From Eutreptiella sp. 'Long Island Sound 2002' (taxonomy: Eukaryota; Euglenozoa; Euglenophyceae; Eutreptiales; Eutreptiaceae): DNA of 64,000 nucleotides. Both the position numbers and the translations under genes were made by a program. The notes below the pieces were generated by a model. That model was not told where the DNA came from, did no database searches, and saw only the letters and a list, made by a program, of their open reading frames with translations. This document shows positions 19,601 through 31,700 of this stretch, in pieces (position 1 is the stretch's first letter; each line of letters opens with the position of its first letter). The DNA is taken from positions 22,972,152 to 23,036,151 of the forward strand of contig OZ038379.1 of assembly GCA_964036045.1 (NCBI GenBank), given 5' to 3'.

Positions 19601-21832
19601 ATTCACCTTGGAATCATCTTGATTCCCGGACGTTCCTTGTCCCTTTCCACCTTTTTCGCCAGATTTTCCACCAGATTTTCCACCAGCATCGGTCCATCTT
19701 GAGCCACTTGGATCTCCGCCTTGCTGCGAGTAATCTTTTGGTGTCCAGTCTCTGTTCTTTTCTTGGGACTGCCCTTTACCCTTTCCCCTTCCATGCTGGT
19801 CAGCATCTCGTGCTCCATCCTGCTGGGGATTGTTGGGAGAATTTCCCTTTCCATCCATTTTGGACTCAATTTTTTTGAGATCTGAGGGCGTCCACCTGTG
19901 ATCTGCGGTCGTGTGAGTCGCCGCTCGACCTTCCTCTCCAAGGGCAATGCACACCGAGCAGCCCTTCTCACCAACGGCGTTGACCTTGCCTCCGAAGCCT
20001 TGTGTATCCTGTGACTTCTGGCGTTCTAAATTTGCATACTTTTCAAGTTGGTCCCAGATCTGCTCGACTCCATACGAGAAGATCCACGGTCGCACCTTCA
20101 AAACTGTTCCCTTATACTTCACTTTTCCATCCACCATGCTACAGAAAAACTCCGACTGTTCAGAATCATGGAAACCAACTCTCCATCTTCCCTCACGAAT
20201 AGTGATGTCTTTCAATCCAGTAGCACTGATAGAGTGTAGCAACTCATGAACTGCCATTTTTCCCATAGTCTCCGGCAATCCTCGGACTTCAACCCAGTTG
20301 CCCAGGACTTTTTGGTCCGCCTGAGAGTCCCTGATCTTCTGCTTGGTCTCCGGCGTGAGCTTGCTCAGGATGATCTTCTTCATCTCGCCTTCAGAAAGTC
20401 CTTCTCCCGAGTTCTCCGCCTCTTGCACCAAAAACTCCCAATCTTGCCTTGCTATTTGGATCTCTTCAAGAAACAATTTCTTGATCGCCCTGAAGTTCTC
20501 CAGACGGTTCCTGTAATGATCTTCAGGAAGTCGAGAGCCTTTCTTCTTGAGACTTCGATACAGCTCTTCATAAGTCAGGGGATCTCCTTGATTCTGCCTT
20601 TCCACATAAAGATTATATGTACTTTCTCTGAGTTTGCCAGTCAAACAGTCCATCAACCCGAGAATCCAGAGTTCCTTGTCGACCTTCTCCGTCTGCAGCC
20701 AAACCATGAACTGCCTCTCGGAGGACGCCCAGTATTTTGGGTGTCCTGAGAACATGGGCTGCTTCATCACGGATCCTCTGAGCCTCATGTGCAACGGATA
20801 GAGCAGGTGGTTGAGGTTGAAACCTGTGGATGTGCCAACCGGATGGACAAAAACCGGATTGACGGCGGCGCCTCCCATGGCCTGTGCTTGCGCAATTGCG
20901 GCCGCCAACAACGCCTGGTCCACAGTAGGCTGCCCGAACGGCGTTGGTTGTGCTTGATGCAGCCTCGTCTCCTTCAATTTCTTCTGCTTTTCCTTCGTTT
21001 TGGCCTCATTTTCCTTCTTTTCTTTGTCCTTCTTCTTCAAGGCCATTGATCTCTCCTTCACGGTGGTCCTTGCTTCTCCATCAATATCAGCAGCAGTACC
21101 AACAGACAGTACAGACCTCTCCGACGAAGATTCTCCTCCTTCAGTACCCAGATTGAACCCAATAGGACTTGTAAATCCAGTAGGGGGGATACCAGAAATT
21201 CCAGTAAAAGCTGGATGTGAACCAGTAAAAGCTGGGGGTGCTGGAGAATGTGGAACGCCGTAAGGCGTGGATGCAGGTGCATCTGAGGAGGTAGGTGCTG
21301 GGTGGCTTGCCATTGTAGGCGCTGGTCCAGTGAGCCCAGTAGTGCTCAGATTTTGTACCAGATTCGTCAGCTTTTCCAGCTTCTGCTCCATCTCCTTCCA
21401 CTTGCTGTCCTCATCCCTCTTTCTCTCCTTGGCGGCCTTCTTCAGCTCCTTCACCCTGTCTTCCAGCGACGAAATCTGGCGTCGACAGGAGCAGTCCTTG
21501 GCACACTGGCCACACGACGGGCATCTCGTACCTTTTCCTTTGCTTCTCACTTCATCAACCCAGCTATCAACACTGGAGTTAGAGTTGGGAAGCTTGGACA
21601 GTTGCTCCCTGGAGAGGTGAGAATGTGTCGAATCACACCTCATTTCGTCGACCTCGTCGTCGTTGGGACCCCAGGCGCCTGACGGACCAGCCTGCGGATG
21701 CACATTCTGGCGTCTCTCCTCGGCAATGATGGCCATCTGCACCATCACGGCTGCCTGGTGGTCGAACTGGTCCATCAGCTCTTCCCAGTCCTCTTGTTCC
21801 TGCAATGTGGCGTCAAAATCGCAGGCGGCCAC
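19601..21832 (-). pseudogene. gag: R1 gag, main part
   Basis: About 743 codons on the minus strand, from a GTG-led frame at 21832 to the D2 insertion at 19600. An N-terminal acidic region is followed by a CxxC-type cluster (CPSCGQCAKDC, about residue 100), then a coiled coil (about 115-165). A Pro/Ala-rich linker comes next, then a capsid-like helical region (about 350-500; HPKYWASSERQFMVWLQ ... KLTPETKQKIRD). A CxxC...H...H cluster (GCSVC ... THTTADH) lies near residue 630. Gag packages the RNA and forms the particle. The first ATG is unclear, because the frame opens upstream and overlaps the ORF at 21813-22502 by 20 bases. The TGA ending it is supplied by D2. Confidence 0.8.
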
Positions 21833-22502
21833 TGTCCCTGATGAACTGGCACGACGCCCTGAACCAGTCCCTCAGGCGGCCACGATACCCCGCCTCCGCC
21901 AGCAGCCAATTCTGGCGGTGCAGGAATTCTTGGTTCCAGATTTCCTGGAACTGGTTTCTCCAGTAATCACCACTAATTCCAGTATCAGACTGCTCTCCTT
22001 CGCTGCTGCTGTCTTCAAGATCAGGCAAAGCGTGAGAGCTGGAACCAGATTCACTCGAGGAGGGAGATTCTCGACCGGGTTTAACGTTGGGTGGGGCGTT
22101 CACACAACAATCAGCACAAGTATGAACTCCAGGCCAATGTCTATGGCCACAGTAAGGACACTCAGAAGGATGATCTTCGGTTCGCTGGGGAGATGCCACG
22201 AATGTAACCTCAGGGGAAACACGCAGTGACTCAGAACGAGTGATAGCCCCGCTAAAGTCCGATGATCTAAGGGTGTCCGTGGAGATTCCAGAAGCAGAGT
22301 GATGATTTCCTCTACTACCATGTAACCGCTGCATAGTGGCGGATCTTTCTTGTAATTGCGAAGCCTGTAGCCTTGATGCCCCAGGGGTCGTAACGCCCGA
22401 CACTGCCCCTGATATCTCCGAACCCACATGACCCTCTTCAGACCCATATCCAGCCTCTGGGAGCGACATATGCGAAGCACTTGTAAGTCCAGTGAAATCC
22501 AT
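21813..22502 (-). CDS. R1 gag N-terminal ORF with a zinc-ribbon-like motif
   Basis: 229 codons starting with an ATG 40 bases inside the 5' LTR. Ser-rich and acidic, with a CPYCGHRHWPGVHTCADCC cluster near residue 115 that could bind zinc. It ends TGA at 21813 and overlaps the main gag frame by 20 bases in a different phase. Either gag was one protein and an indel has split it, or a frameshift joins the two. R3 has a single long gag, which favours the indel. Confidence 0.6.
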   Translation of the reverse strand: MDFTGLTSASHMSLPEAGYGSEEGHVGSEISGAVSGVTTPGASRLQASQLQERSATMQRLHGSRGNHHSASGISTDTLRSSDFSGAITRSESLRVSPEVTFVASPQRTEDHPSECPYCGHRHWPGVHTCADCCVNAPPNVKPGRESPSSSESGSSSHALPDLEDSSSEGEQSDTGISGDYWRNQFQEIWNQEFLHRQNWLLAEAGYRGRLRDWFRASCQFIRDSGRLRF

Positions 22503-22541
22503 GGTGGAATATGAATAGTCAGAAAACCCGGTCTACAAAAA

Positions 22542-22801
22542 TGGAGCAGACATAGCATCTCAATGCGCATTCATCGCACGTAATGACACAACGTGAAATC
22601 ATTCGAAATAATTTCAATAAATCCGATTGGGAAAACAGGAAAGACAAATGCGACTCGACGCGCGCTCACAGGCGACATCTGGCGGCGAACGGAAAACATA
22701 AAAACAAGCGGAAAATTTACTGCACTAATGTACATCTGAGAATCATTGAAATTCTGATCACCTTGATGTATAATCTGAGTGCTGTCACTGCTGCCGTTAC
22801 A
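22542..22801 (-). repeat. R1 5' LTR
   Basis: 260 bp. On the minus strand it begins TGTAACGGCAG and ends GCTCCA, so it has the TG...CA form. A TATACAT motif about 30 bases in may be a promoter element. No TGG-type primer binding site follows: the next bases are TTTTTGTAGACC. Its upstream edge (22802) cuts R2 RT after the motif LTPWRW. Confidence 0.93.
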
Positions 22802-25366
22802 CCACCTCCAGGGAGTAAGTTTCTTGATTAGGTCAGTGAGGGGGGCAGAGGAGTAAGTAAAATTGTGGATGTGACGCCGATAGAAATTACAGGCGCCCAC
22901 AAAACTCCTCACGTCGTGTAGACCCTTCTTAGGGTCATCGCGAATCTGCATGTCCTGTAGGGGCTGCATCTTAGACGCGGCTGGTTTCCACCAACCATAC
23001 CCCACGTCAAAACCCAAATATTCCATCTCCTCTTTCACAAACTCACATTTTTCGAGTTTGATTCGGAGATGGTTTTCTTGACAGACAATGAAAAATTCAC
23101 GGAGGAGAAGGACATGGTCCTCTTTGGTATTAGTACCCAAACTCACGTCGTCGATGTGAGCCTCCATTTCTGCACCCCGAGGAATCAACTCCTGTACTAG
23201 AGGCCCGCGCCTCAGTATGTACACAATTTTGTTCATTAGCTCCTGGAAGAGCGCTGGGGTATTAGCCAGCCCGAAAGGCATAACCTTCCACTTAAAGACA
23301 CGGCCCTTAGGGGTTATAAAAGCCAGCAGCTCCTGAGCTGCGGCGGTTAGGTCCACCTGCCAGAAACCAGAGCGTTTGTCCATTTTGGTCTTGTACCTGC
23401 ATTTGGCAATACGCTCCAGGGTATTTTCCATGTTAGGAATACTCCCTGAGTGGTTCTGGGTTTTCTTGTTCACCTCACCATAGTCTACAACCAGTCGTAG
23501 GGCAGTCGACCCTGGTTTGGCAACCAGGAAACAGGGACTGCAGTGATGGGGGTAGCCCCCCTGCTTATATTCTTGAACAAGGCCAGCATCAATACATTCC
23601 TGGATCTGGCGCTCGATTTCTTCAACCTGTTCCTGTGGAGCGGGATAGGGACGACGCCTCACTCGCGTCTTTTCAAAGTCAGGTTTCAGTTTCAGGTCCA
23701 TCTGGACCAGTTTTTTACAAGAGAGGGGGGGCGGCAAGGCGCCGAACACCTCCTCATAGGTTATCAGCAGTTTCTTCAGGCGGGGGTCAAGGTTAAGACT
23801 CTCGAGTTTCTGAAGGAAATCCTCCTCAGCATGGAGGTTGCTCTTTCCATGTTCTTTCTTTTTCTGCCGATCAGCAGTTTCGGCAGGCACAGAACCATCG
23901 TCCCACTCAGGGGGACATTGCTGCCCATAGTGCAGAGAATACACTAGCGGTATCTCAGGATCAGGCAGCGTATAGGAATCATCGTCCTCCTCAGACTAGA
24001 TGGAGGATTTCCAGGTCTGTCTGAGGTATTGCAGCCGCTCTTGGCGCTCAATACCTTCGGCCTTCAGGTACAACAGCCGCCGGAGTTCCTGAGTGTCATG
24101 CTCAGACAATGGCATGTTTTTAGCAGCAGGCCGCGCCAGAGCATCAGCACTCCGGGCCACGGGTTCACCTGTGTGCATAGGCTGCATGTGTAGCACTGGC
24201 TTCCCAACAGGGGAAGCGGGTTCAGAGGTTGACTCTAGATCTACCTCCTCTAGCAACAGCTGGGCTAGGAAGGCACTGTGTTTTAGGTCAACACAGCTGG
24301 GATCAACAGGAGGAATAGTGCTGGCGATCTCAGACAGTTGGTCGTCAGCATCCTCCTTTACAGCTGCATGTTCCAGATAGTCATCGGGAGACTCACACCC
24401 TGTAAGTGTGGCAGAGGGGTGCTCAGGAGATCAATTTTTGAGATCAAAAAGGGCCAGGCCACGATTTTTCGGCCATGACCTCTTTCAGTAGCACCTGGTC
24501 TAGGTCACACAGGGGTACAGGATTGAGAGATCCATCGACGATGGACAGGAAACTGGCCCAGTCAGGGGCCTGCATAGCTGTGTCTGAGTCCTCAGGCACA
24601 TAGATGGGGCCGTTGGGGAGTTGCACTCTTTCCACGGTCATTCGATCTAACATACGGCGCCAGTAAGCATGTTCACCAGAGCAGCCCCAGTCAGGGGTGC
24701 ACATGACAACCCTTCTACACTCCCTCATGAGCGATTTTGGTTAGAACCTTCGCGAGCAGGGAGAAGGGAGAGTTAGCATACGCTAGGCCCATTGCTTTCC
24801 AGACGAAACGGAAAGCATTGTTGAATTGTTTCGAGCAGCACAACTGCATGATGTGCTGTTGTTGGCTCGCAAACAATTCCACCTGGATCTCATCCAGGTT
24901 TACCTGAAGGGCCGCCAGTCCATTTTCAAGAACGTGACAGGCCAATTGGTAGTTTTCAGTACGATAGTTAGTCTTGGATGCGTAGCGCAGTCGAGACTCC
25001 TTTCGTCCTGACAGCTCCAAAGGTACGGAGAGCAGCCCACTGCCAAAGTCGCAGTGCAAAGAATAGGGGCGCTGGAGAGACAGCATTTTTACCTGGGGGT
25101 ATCTTCGTAGGAAGTCTGTACCAATGACGATGTCAAAGGCGTCGGTGTCCAGCACTCTGCAGTGTTGGGTCACGGTTTCGTCGCCCAGGCATATAGTCAC
25201 ATCGACCCCCCCCAAGGAATGGATGGTACGCCCATCCCCTACTCTTATGGCCATAGTCTTAGTTCTCTTGAAAGTCTTTAGCGGGCGCCGGGCCACTATG
25301 GAAAGTGTTGCACCGGTGTCAGGCACCGCTCGAAAAACTTGATCCCCGATTTTCACGAGGATCCAG
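22802..25366 (-). pseudogene. pol: R2 protease, methylase-like domain and RT (5' part of pol)
   Basis: Minus-strand pol of the oldest element. The protease has PDTGATLSIV and IGTDFLRR (about 25290-25090). A methylase-like block follows, with LFASQQQ, then ANSPFSLL and CTPDWG (about 24880-24680). A frameshift near 24715-24728 splits it. Further breaks are a TGA at 24444-24446 and a TAG at 23996-23998. The RT (23944-22802) keeps LVVDYGEVNKK and an active site HIDD, and is cut by the R1 insertion. RNase H and integrase must lie beyond the left window edge, on the far side of R1. The 25366 end is the R3 insertion point. Confidence 0.88.
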
Positions 25367-28312
25367 TGAAGCGGTACCCAGAACCCCATGGCCAGGTTAC
25401 GGCATACAGCCGGTCTCCGGTCCACTAACCCCATGTACGGCGTGTTCCGTGCCGTGAAGCCCCGCATCGGCAACCGATGCACCGCCAGCGGAGATTTGTA
25501 TATCAGAATGTCAGGAATCAACAGGGTTTTATTTTCATATTGTTTCCGTCAATTTTTACGCTTCCGTTCTGATATTCACTGTTTTGACTGCTGGCGGTTG
25601 GTTCGCGACTTTACCGTAACCGCCAGTTTAACTGTTTATAATGGAAATTTTAACGCTATCCGCGACGAAGGCTCCAAAGTCGCCAGGAACTGCATGGATG
25701 CTTCCGCAATTTTCATAATTAATACTCGCAACTTTAATCCGAATTTTTCAGGATGTCGAAATCGGATTTTCGACTTCGACATCCCCGCACTTGATTTGAC
25801 CTCTTTCGAGTGGACCTACGTGCTTCCGTATGCACGAATCAACTTCCCTTTTATCCTGCCCTCCATTTGTCTTAAAGATATGGGCAAAACAAAGTTGATT
25901 CGTGAGGCCACTTGTGAAGGTCATATCTCGTGTTGCTTGGGAGTATTGACGATAAGGAAACGTGGGATGTATTCACAATACTCCCGACGTAATTTAGGAA
26001 GCATTATATGCCTTGCGTCTCCACACGTGCGCGCTAGTGTAATGGATCATGGTCAAGAGGGTAGAGTTTGCGTTACAACTCATTGGCCATGACATTGCGT
26101 GCGTTAAGATAACTTTCGAGTGTAGCGCGCAAGTGTTGGTGTTGCATAGGAACTCTCCTTGAGTTCCTATGAGCGATTGACACAAAGTTATGCCCTTGGA
26201 GGGGCATGACATATCGTGGTGGGAGCCACCTTTTTGGGCAATATTTGGTATGTGCCATGTGTTGTGTTGCGTGCCCATTTGGCGGGTCCATTGCTCCAAG
26301 ACAAGCCCGCCAATGGACCTCATATTGTGCAAGCCCCTTCTCCATACTCCCTACGGTCAATTGCAAGCCTAACCTTCGTGAAGGGAAGCTTGTGTGGTGA
26401 TCCCGAAGCGATGCGTTGGGAGCAAGGTGTGTGTTTTACAATTTTCCATATTTTCATGTGCCCACTTGGGAAGTAGCGCTCGTAACCTTTCAAGGCGCCC
26501 CAAGTGGAGCACATATGTGGGATCGAAGGTTAATGGTGTCAGGTCATTGTGTTTAGAAGGATTAGTTGATTGCACGAACCAAGCCAAAGATATTATAATA
26601 TAATTGTGCACCTTTCAATGCACTTTTGTGTGTCTTTGTGCCAATTTTGCCATTTTTGGCTCGTCATGATGTCAAGTGGCGAACGTATATCTCAACGTTG
26701 CGCTCCATTGACATCATGACCCAAGTATGTTATGAGGGTACATACTTCGGTCGCCAACATATCTTGGACCCGGCGAATAACTCCTCTTGAGCTTGGCATA
26801 CCGTGGCCGCCATGTTGGCGATTTGGGACTATCCCAAATCATGGGCTCACTTGGCGACCCTGCCATTCCCAATACCGGAGGAGTTGGGCGACGCCCCAAA
26901 GATATGTTGGACATATAGGACTTAATACCAATCCTATGGCACACTCCGGTCCGAGTCGGGCATGTGCCTCATTTGCCCCAACCATGAGTGTGCGCATTTT
27001 TGGCCATTTTGAGCAATTTTCCACTTTTGCTGCCCGCCGTGCACTATGTTCTAACCCTCGTGCACGCCGGACTCATGGACCAATGGACCATATATGACAT
27101 GGGTGTTATGGGTAATGGTCCCCATGGTCCACACACCACGTGGGCGAAGCGGAGCCGCCTTCGTTAAGGCGCTAGGCCAAATTGAGTATGGGCAATTTTG
27201 CCATTTTTGCATTTGTGGACCCAATTGGGATCGTCACCACGCCAAGTAGCATGGGGATCTTTGTGAGCCAAGGGCATGGGAGTCTCCGTTGGACTCCCGG
27301 TGGATCACGTATGGGATGGCGGATCCGATCTCCAAGCCGGCGTGGAGATGTACTATTGGGAGCACACCGAATTTTGGCTCATTTCAAGCAGCCAAAATGA
27401 CCCAATTTTGGGACCCCAATTTCCCCCTTCCGTGTGGTCAATTGGCGGCCCCATATCTCTAAGCCCATAGGGAGCCCGGACCTAAATCCAAGTTGTACAC
27501 TCAGATATAAGTCCAAGGTCCTGCCTCCTACCCTGTGAGCCATTGGCCTTACCTTGGCCAGGCGAGCCACGCGTGGGAATGACGCCAATTTTGGTGATTT
27601 TGGCATCATGACCCCACTTGACTCATCCGTGTTGCCCTGATGCCGGGACCTCAGAGGGAACCAGGTTGCGTGAGGGCTCCAGGGGGTTCGTACTCGAAGG
27701 GCATAGGGTCAGTTGCCTCGTCCCTACCTCTGGCGGGTCCGGACGAGGGGTCAATTTTGGGGATTTTTGAGTTAATTTCAGTTTGGGCTGAAACAGCCCA
27801 TTTTCAGCTACCAACTCCTGGGTGATAATGGCGGGGCCATATCTCTGGCTCAGAGACGAGTTGGGACCTGCCGTTAAGGGAGCATAGGGAACCACTGTCG
27901 GGTGGCCTTGGAGCGCCTTGGTTCCCAGGAACTCGCCTGTGGCTGGGCGGGACACCTCTCCCATTGGCAGGGTTTCAGGGTCCGGACTGAGCAGGGCATG
28001 GGTTGTGTTTGAGCCCCCGCCCCCATCAGCCACTGAGAGGGTCGGACCTGGGATTGGGATATGAGTTAGGACTGAGTGTCTATTGTCCTGTAATGCCCTT
28101 ACCCCAGTCCAGTCTTAACCCAGTGTGTACATATCCTGATGTGTTGCTGTACATACTTTCGTTCCCTCTTTGCAGAGTGGCAAGGATTCTGAAATGCTTT
28201 GTCACATGACACAGGCGTATTGATGCCCTTGTGAGCGTAGTGCCTTGCCTGCCTGCTCACCTGTGCGTGTCACCGCAGCGTCCCGTGGCCGGCCCCCCAC
28301 GGGAACGCGTCA
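25367..28312 (+). repeat. R3 5' LTR
   Basis: 2946 bp, starting TGAAGCGGTACCC and ending GGGAACGCGTCA. It matches 39603-42548 with no net length difference. It is long for a Ty3/gypsy LTR. Small ORFs in it are conserved between the copies only because the copies are recent duplicates. Confidence 0.97.
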
Positions 28313-28763
28313 AAAGCGTTTCACCGCCGCGGGGTTACCCAACCCTCGCGTGCCACTCGGGGCCACCAACCCCGAGCAGCGCGTCGCAGCAGCGCGGCGC
28401 AGCTCGCAGCTCGCAGCGCAGCGCAGCGTCTCGCAGCGCAGCGCAGCAGCTCGCAGCGCCACTCAGCGACAGCGCCGAGTTCGTCACGGAGCCCGCAGCG
28501 CCGTCCAGAGCATCGTCCTGACCGCGCAGCGCCCGTGGAAGGGGTGCACAGACCAGGACTCCTGCATCAGCCCCATCGGCCGACCCGGAGTCCCAACGGC
28601 CGACCAGCAAGGCCGCGTCAACCACCTCCACAACCACCGGCTGACCAGCACCAGCCGCACTTCCAATCCAGTGCTGCAGCACCCTCCTCAACAACCACAA
28701 CCAGTTCGTTGAGTTGAACGAGTGCACATCAAGGACTTCAAGACCATCTACGCCCCCGCTGCC
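28313..28763 (+). other. R3 leader between 5' LTR and gag
   Basis: Starts AAAGCGTTTCACC, with no canonical TGG-type primer binding site. It contains a CAG/CGCAGC-rich run (28370-28480) with many near-identical short repeats that could fold as an RNA packaging or priming structure. Inference only. Confidence 0.5.
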
Positions 28764-31700
28764 ATGGTGAATTGGCAGGAGGCGGGCAGGACGTGGCCGC
28801 GGCCCCACCCCCATGCAGCACGCCTGCTGTGTGGGTTGGTTTGGGACCAGCACTACCGCCACAGCCACCCCCAGTGCGAAGGCCGCATGCCCAGGAGCTT
28901 CGAGCTCCGCACGGACATCGCCCCCGACCGCCTGCAGGCCGTGGAGGACTGGCTGCGGGCGGAAGGGTACGAGTACCGCCACCAGCAGAGGCGCTGGAGG
29001 GCGTGGACCCGGCCGGACAGGCCCGGTGAAGGGCTGCGCCCCGACGGGATCGAGGAGGACGAGGACCCCAACGCCTACCCGTCGGGCGCCTCGATCAACG
29101 TCTCCTTGTGGGACGTGATCGAGAAGAAGTTCCCCGAACCGGGGAGCGAGCGCAGGCTGCAGGGCAGCAGCAGCGCGTCTCCGGCAACGGAGAAGCGGTC
29201 CGCCGGGGACAGGAAGCGGGAGCGGAGGTGGCGGGAGTACCAGGAGTCCCTGGCCGCCGAAGCCGCCCAAGGCGCCAAGGGCGGAACCCCAGCCCCCAGT
29301 CCCCAACGGCCCAATGGTGGACACCACCCCGGCTCCACCACCCTTGGCGACTACATCCAAGTCGCCAAGCAGACCCAGGCCAAGCCCCGTTCGCTGCTCC
29401 TGAAGGCCCGGCAGGCCTCAGCAGGCCCCAGCAGCGACATCGAGTCGGCCCACCGCGGGAGGACGCCGGCCGACCAGGCCAGCTCCAGCAGCAGCGTCGC
29501 TCCCGAAAGGGACGTGGCGCGCGCCTGTGAGCGCGCCTGTGGGGTGCCCTGCAACCGTCGGGTTGCCCGGCAACGGGCCAAGCAGTACAGCGCTGCCGTG
29601 GAGGGCGCCGCCGGCATCGCCCAGGAGGAGGCTGCGCAGTGGGCGCATGGCATGGCCATCCACACCCAGACCGTGGCGGCCATTGCGGCCGGACTCACGG
29701 CCGTAGCCGCCCACAGTGCAGCAACTGCCCAGGTCAACGGTGAGTTGGCGGCAGCCGACGAGGAAGCCCGCCTGACGCAGGAGGCCATTGCCTGCAAGGA
29801 GGCCGAGGTGAGGGCGCTGGAAGAGGCGCTTGCCCAAGGGAGGGCAAAGAAGGAGGCGGAGGAAAGGGCCCACGCCGAAGCGACGGCTAAGGCCCAGGAG
29901 GACGCCGCCAAGAAGGAAGCCATCGAGGCCGCGCGACGGAAGGTCGCTGAGGAGAAGGCCAAGACAGAGGCGGAGCTGGCGGCGTTGGAGGCGCAGAAGG
30001 CGCAGCTGCTGCAGGCCCGGGAAGCCGAGGCGGCTCGTGCTCGGGAAGAAGCCGAAGCGCGAGCTGCCGCAGCCACCGCCGCCGCAATGGAGGAGGCAGA
30101 GGCCAAACTCCGCCACGAGACTCCCCCGGGAGGATCGCGAGTGGAGACCCTTCGAAGGCTTTTCGAAGGGGACGCCTCCTCCAGGATGAAGCTGGATGAG
30201 GCGGACACTGGCAGCAGTGGGAGCGGTAGCACCACCGCCCGTCGACGGAGGAAGGGCAAGGGGAAGACCCCCGAGAGGCCGCGGAGGCCAGCGGGTGGGC
30301 ACCCCCACGACAGTGACCCCTTCTTCACCGCCAGTGACGGGGATGAACGAGGCCGTCGACATCGCCAAGTGGTGGCTTGGACGGGCGGAGGTGGCGGAGA
30401 CGTCCCCATGGAAGGTGAGGATGAGGATCCCCCTCCTCCCTACCGGAGCTCCGAGTCCTCCGTGACCGAGACGCCCAGGTGGGGCGACATGGACGAGGAT
30501 GACGACATGGAGTTCGGCATCACGAGGAAGCGCCCATCCTCGGACCCACCGAGGCGACCCGGCGGAGACCCACCGGGACCCCCTGGCGGAGGACCTTCAG
30601 GACCCCCTGGAGGACGCCCACCGAGTGGACCCCCTGGAGGCGGACCACCGGGCGGGGGAGGACCCCCTGGACCGGGCGGACCCGGCGGAGGCCCTCCTGG
30701 AGGACCCCCTGGGGACCCCGACGACCCACCAGGGAACGGCGACCCGGATACCACCTGGCGGTGGATTGTCTACCTCCGCAGGAGGGTCTTTGCCCTCGAG
30801 TGCGAGGTAGACACGGGCAAGGTCGAGATGGCTCGCATCTCCGGGGTCGCCGCGCGCGCGCAGAAGGACCTGGACATCGCCAGGGCCGAGACCAAGTCGC
30901 TGACCAACGTCGTCAGCGGCCTGCAGGAGAGGCTGGATGCGCTGGAAGCCCGTGGGAGAGTCGGCAGCGACCACCCACCCCTGGAGTCAGGCTCGTCGGA
31001 CGACGGCTGGGGACCCGGACCAGGTCCAGGCAGACCCCACGCCCCCGGCGGAGCCCCCAGGAGTCGCCCCAGCGCCAGTGCCCCCTCTCTCACCGCCCCC
31101 TCTCACCACAGCGCGGGCCGCCGCAACGAGCGCGTGCCGCCCGGCAGTGGCAGTGAGGAATGGCGCGATGAGTGGCTCAGCGCGGACTACCACAACCGCC
31201 GTGCCCCACCGCGGACGCCTGTACGCCCCCGACGCCCGCCACCAGCCCCGGCGCCAATCCCCAGGGCTGGAGGACGTTATGGTGGACTCAGGGATGAGGT
31301 CCCCAGAGGAGACGTGGAGTGGGATGTCGGCGAAGGTGAGGACCTGGACCTGGACCTGGACCTGGAGGAGTTCGACATCAGCCCGCCGCGTGGTGTACGA
31401 CGGGAGGCCGCTGAACGCAGCCGCCGGCGCCGTGATGAGGATGCGTACATGGATGCAGTACGGCGTGAACATTTTGGTTCAGCGTACGTGGAGGAACCGC
31501 GGCGTAGCCACATGGACTCCATGGAGGAGATGGACGTGGCGGCCGTGGGAGTCCGTGGGCGAGGCCGATGGGAACCTCGGTCGACCTCGCGGCCGGCGTT
31601 CATGGTCTCTAAGGCCGCGGACGCCGCCGTGTGGGAAGACTTGAAGGACATCAAGCCCCCCATGTACGATGGCAACCCCCTCAACCTCGACCGCTTCTTG

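Larger units (their letters stand above)
1..22801 (-). mobile_element. R1: Ty3/gypsy chromovirus, minus strand, interrupted by D1 and D2
   Basis: A 260-bp terminal repeat at 22542-22801 recurs at 1-257. Between them on the minus strand lie gag, protease, RT, RNase H, integrase and a chromodomain in Ty3/gypsy order. Removing D1 and D2 leaves about 10 kb, a normal size for such an element. The two LTRs differ at about 3 of 257 positions, so the insertion is fairly young. The copy is nevertheless dead: it has in-frame TAA codons at 13779-13781 and 10308-10310 and a lost catalytic Asp in the RT. It is inserted in the RT gene of R2, whose coding sequence resumes at 22802. The matching 5-bp target duplication would lie just left of the window. 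Confidence 0.9.

Noticed and set aside
22542-22801. Solo LTR inserted in R2 RT
   Set aside because: The flanks do not give a target duplication. Gag of R1 begins 40 bases downstream, and a second copy lies at 1-257 with a polypurine tract, so it is the 5' LTR of a full element.
25388-26092. 234-residue ORF conserved at 25388-26092 and 39624-40328
   Set aside because: Lies entirely in the R3 LTRs. Its conservation only reflects the recent LTR duplication, and no domain is visible.
29351-30409. Long minus-strand ORFs opposite R3 gag
   Set aside because: Shadow frames of a GC-rich coiled-coil coding region. The plus-strand gag accounts for the sequence.
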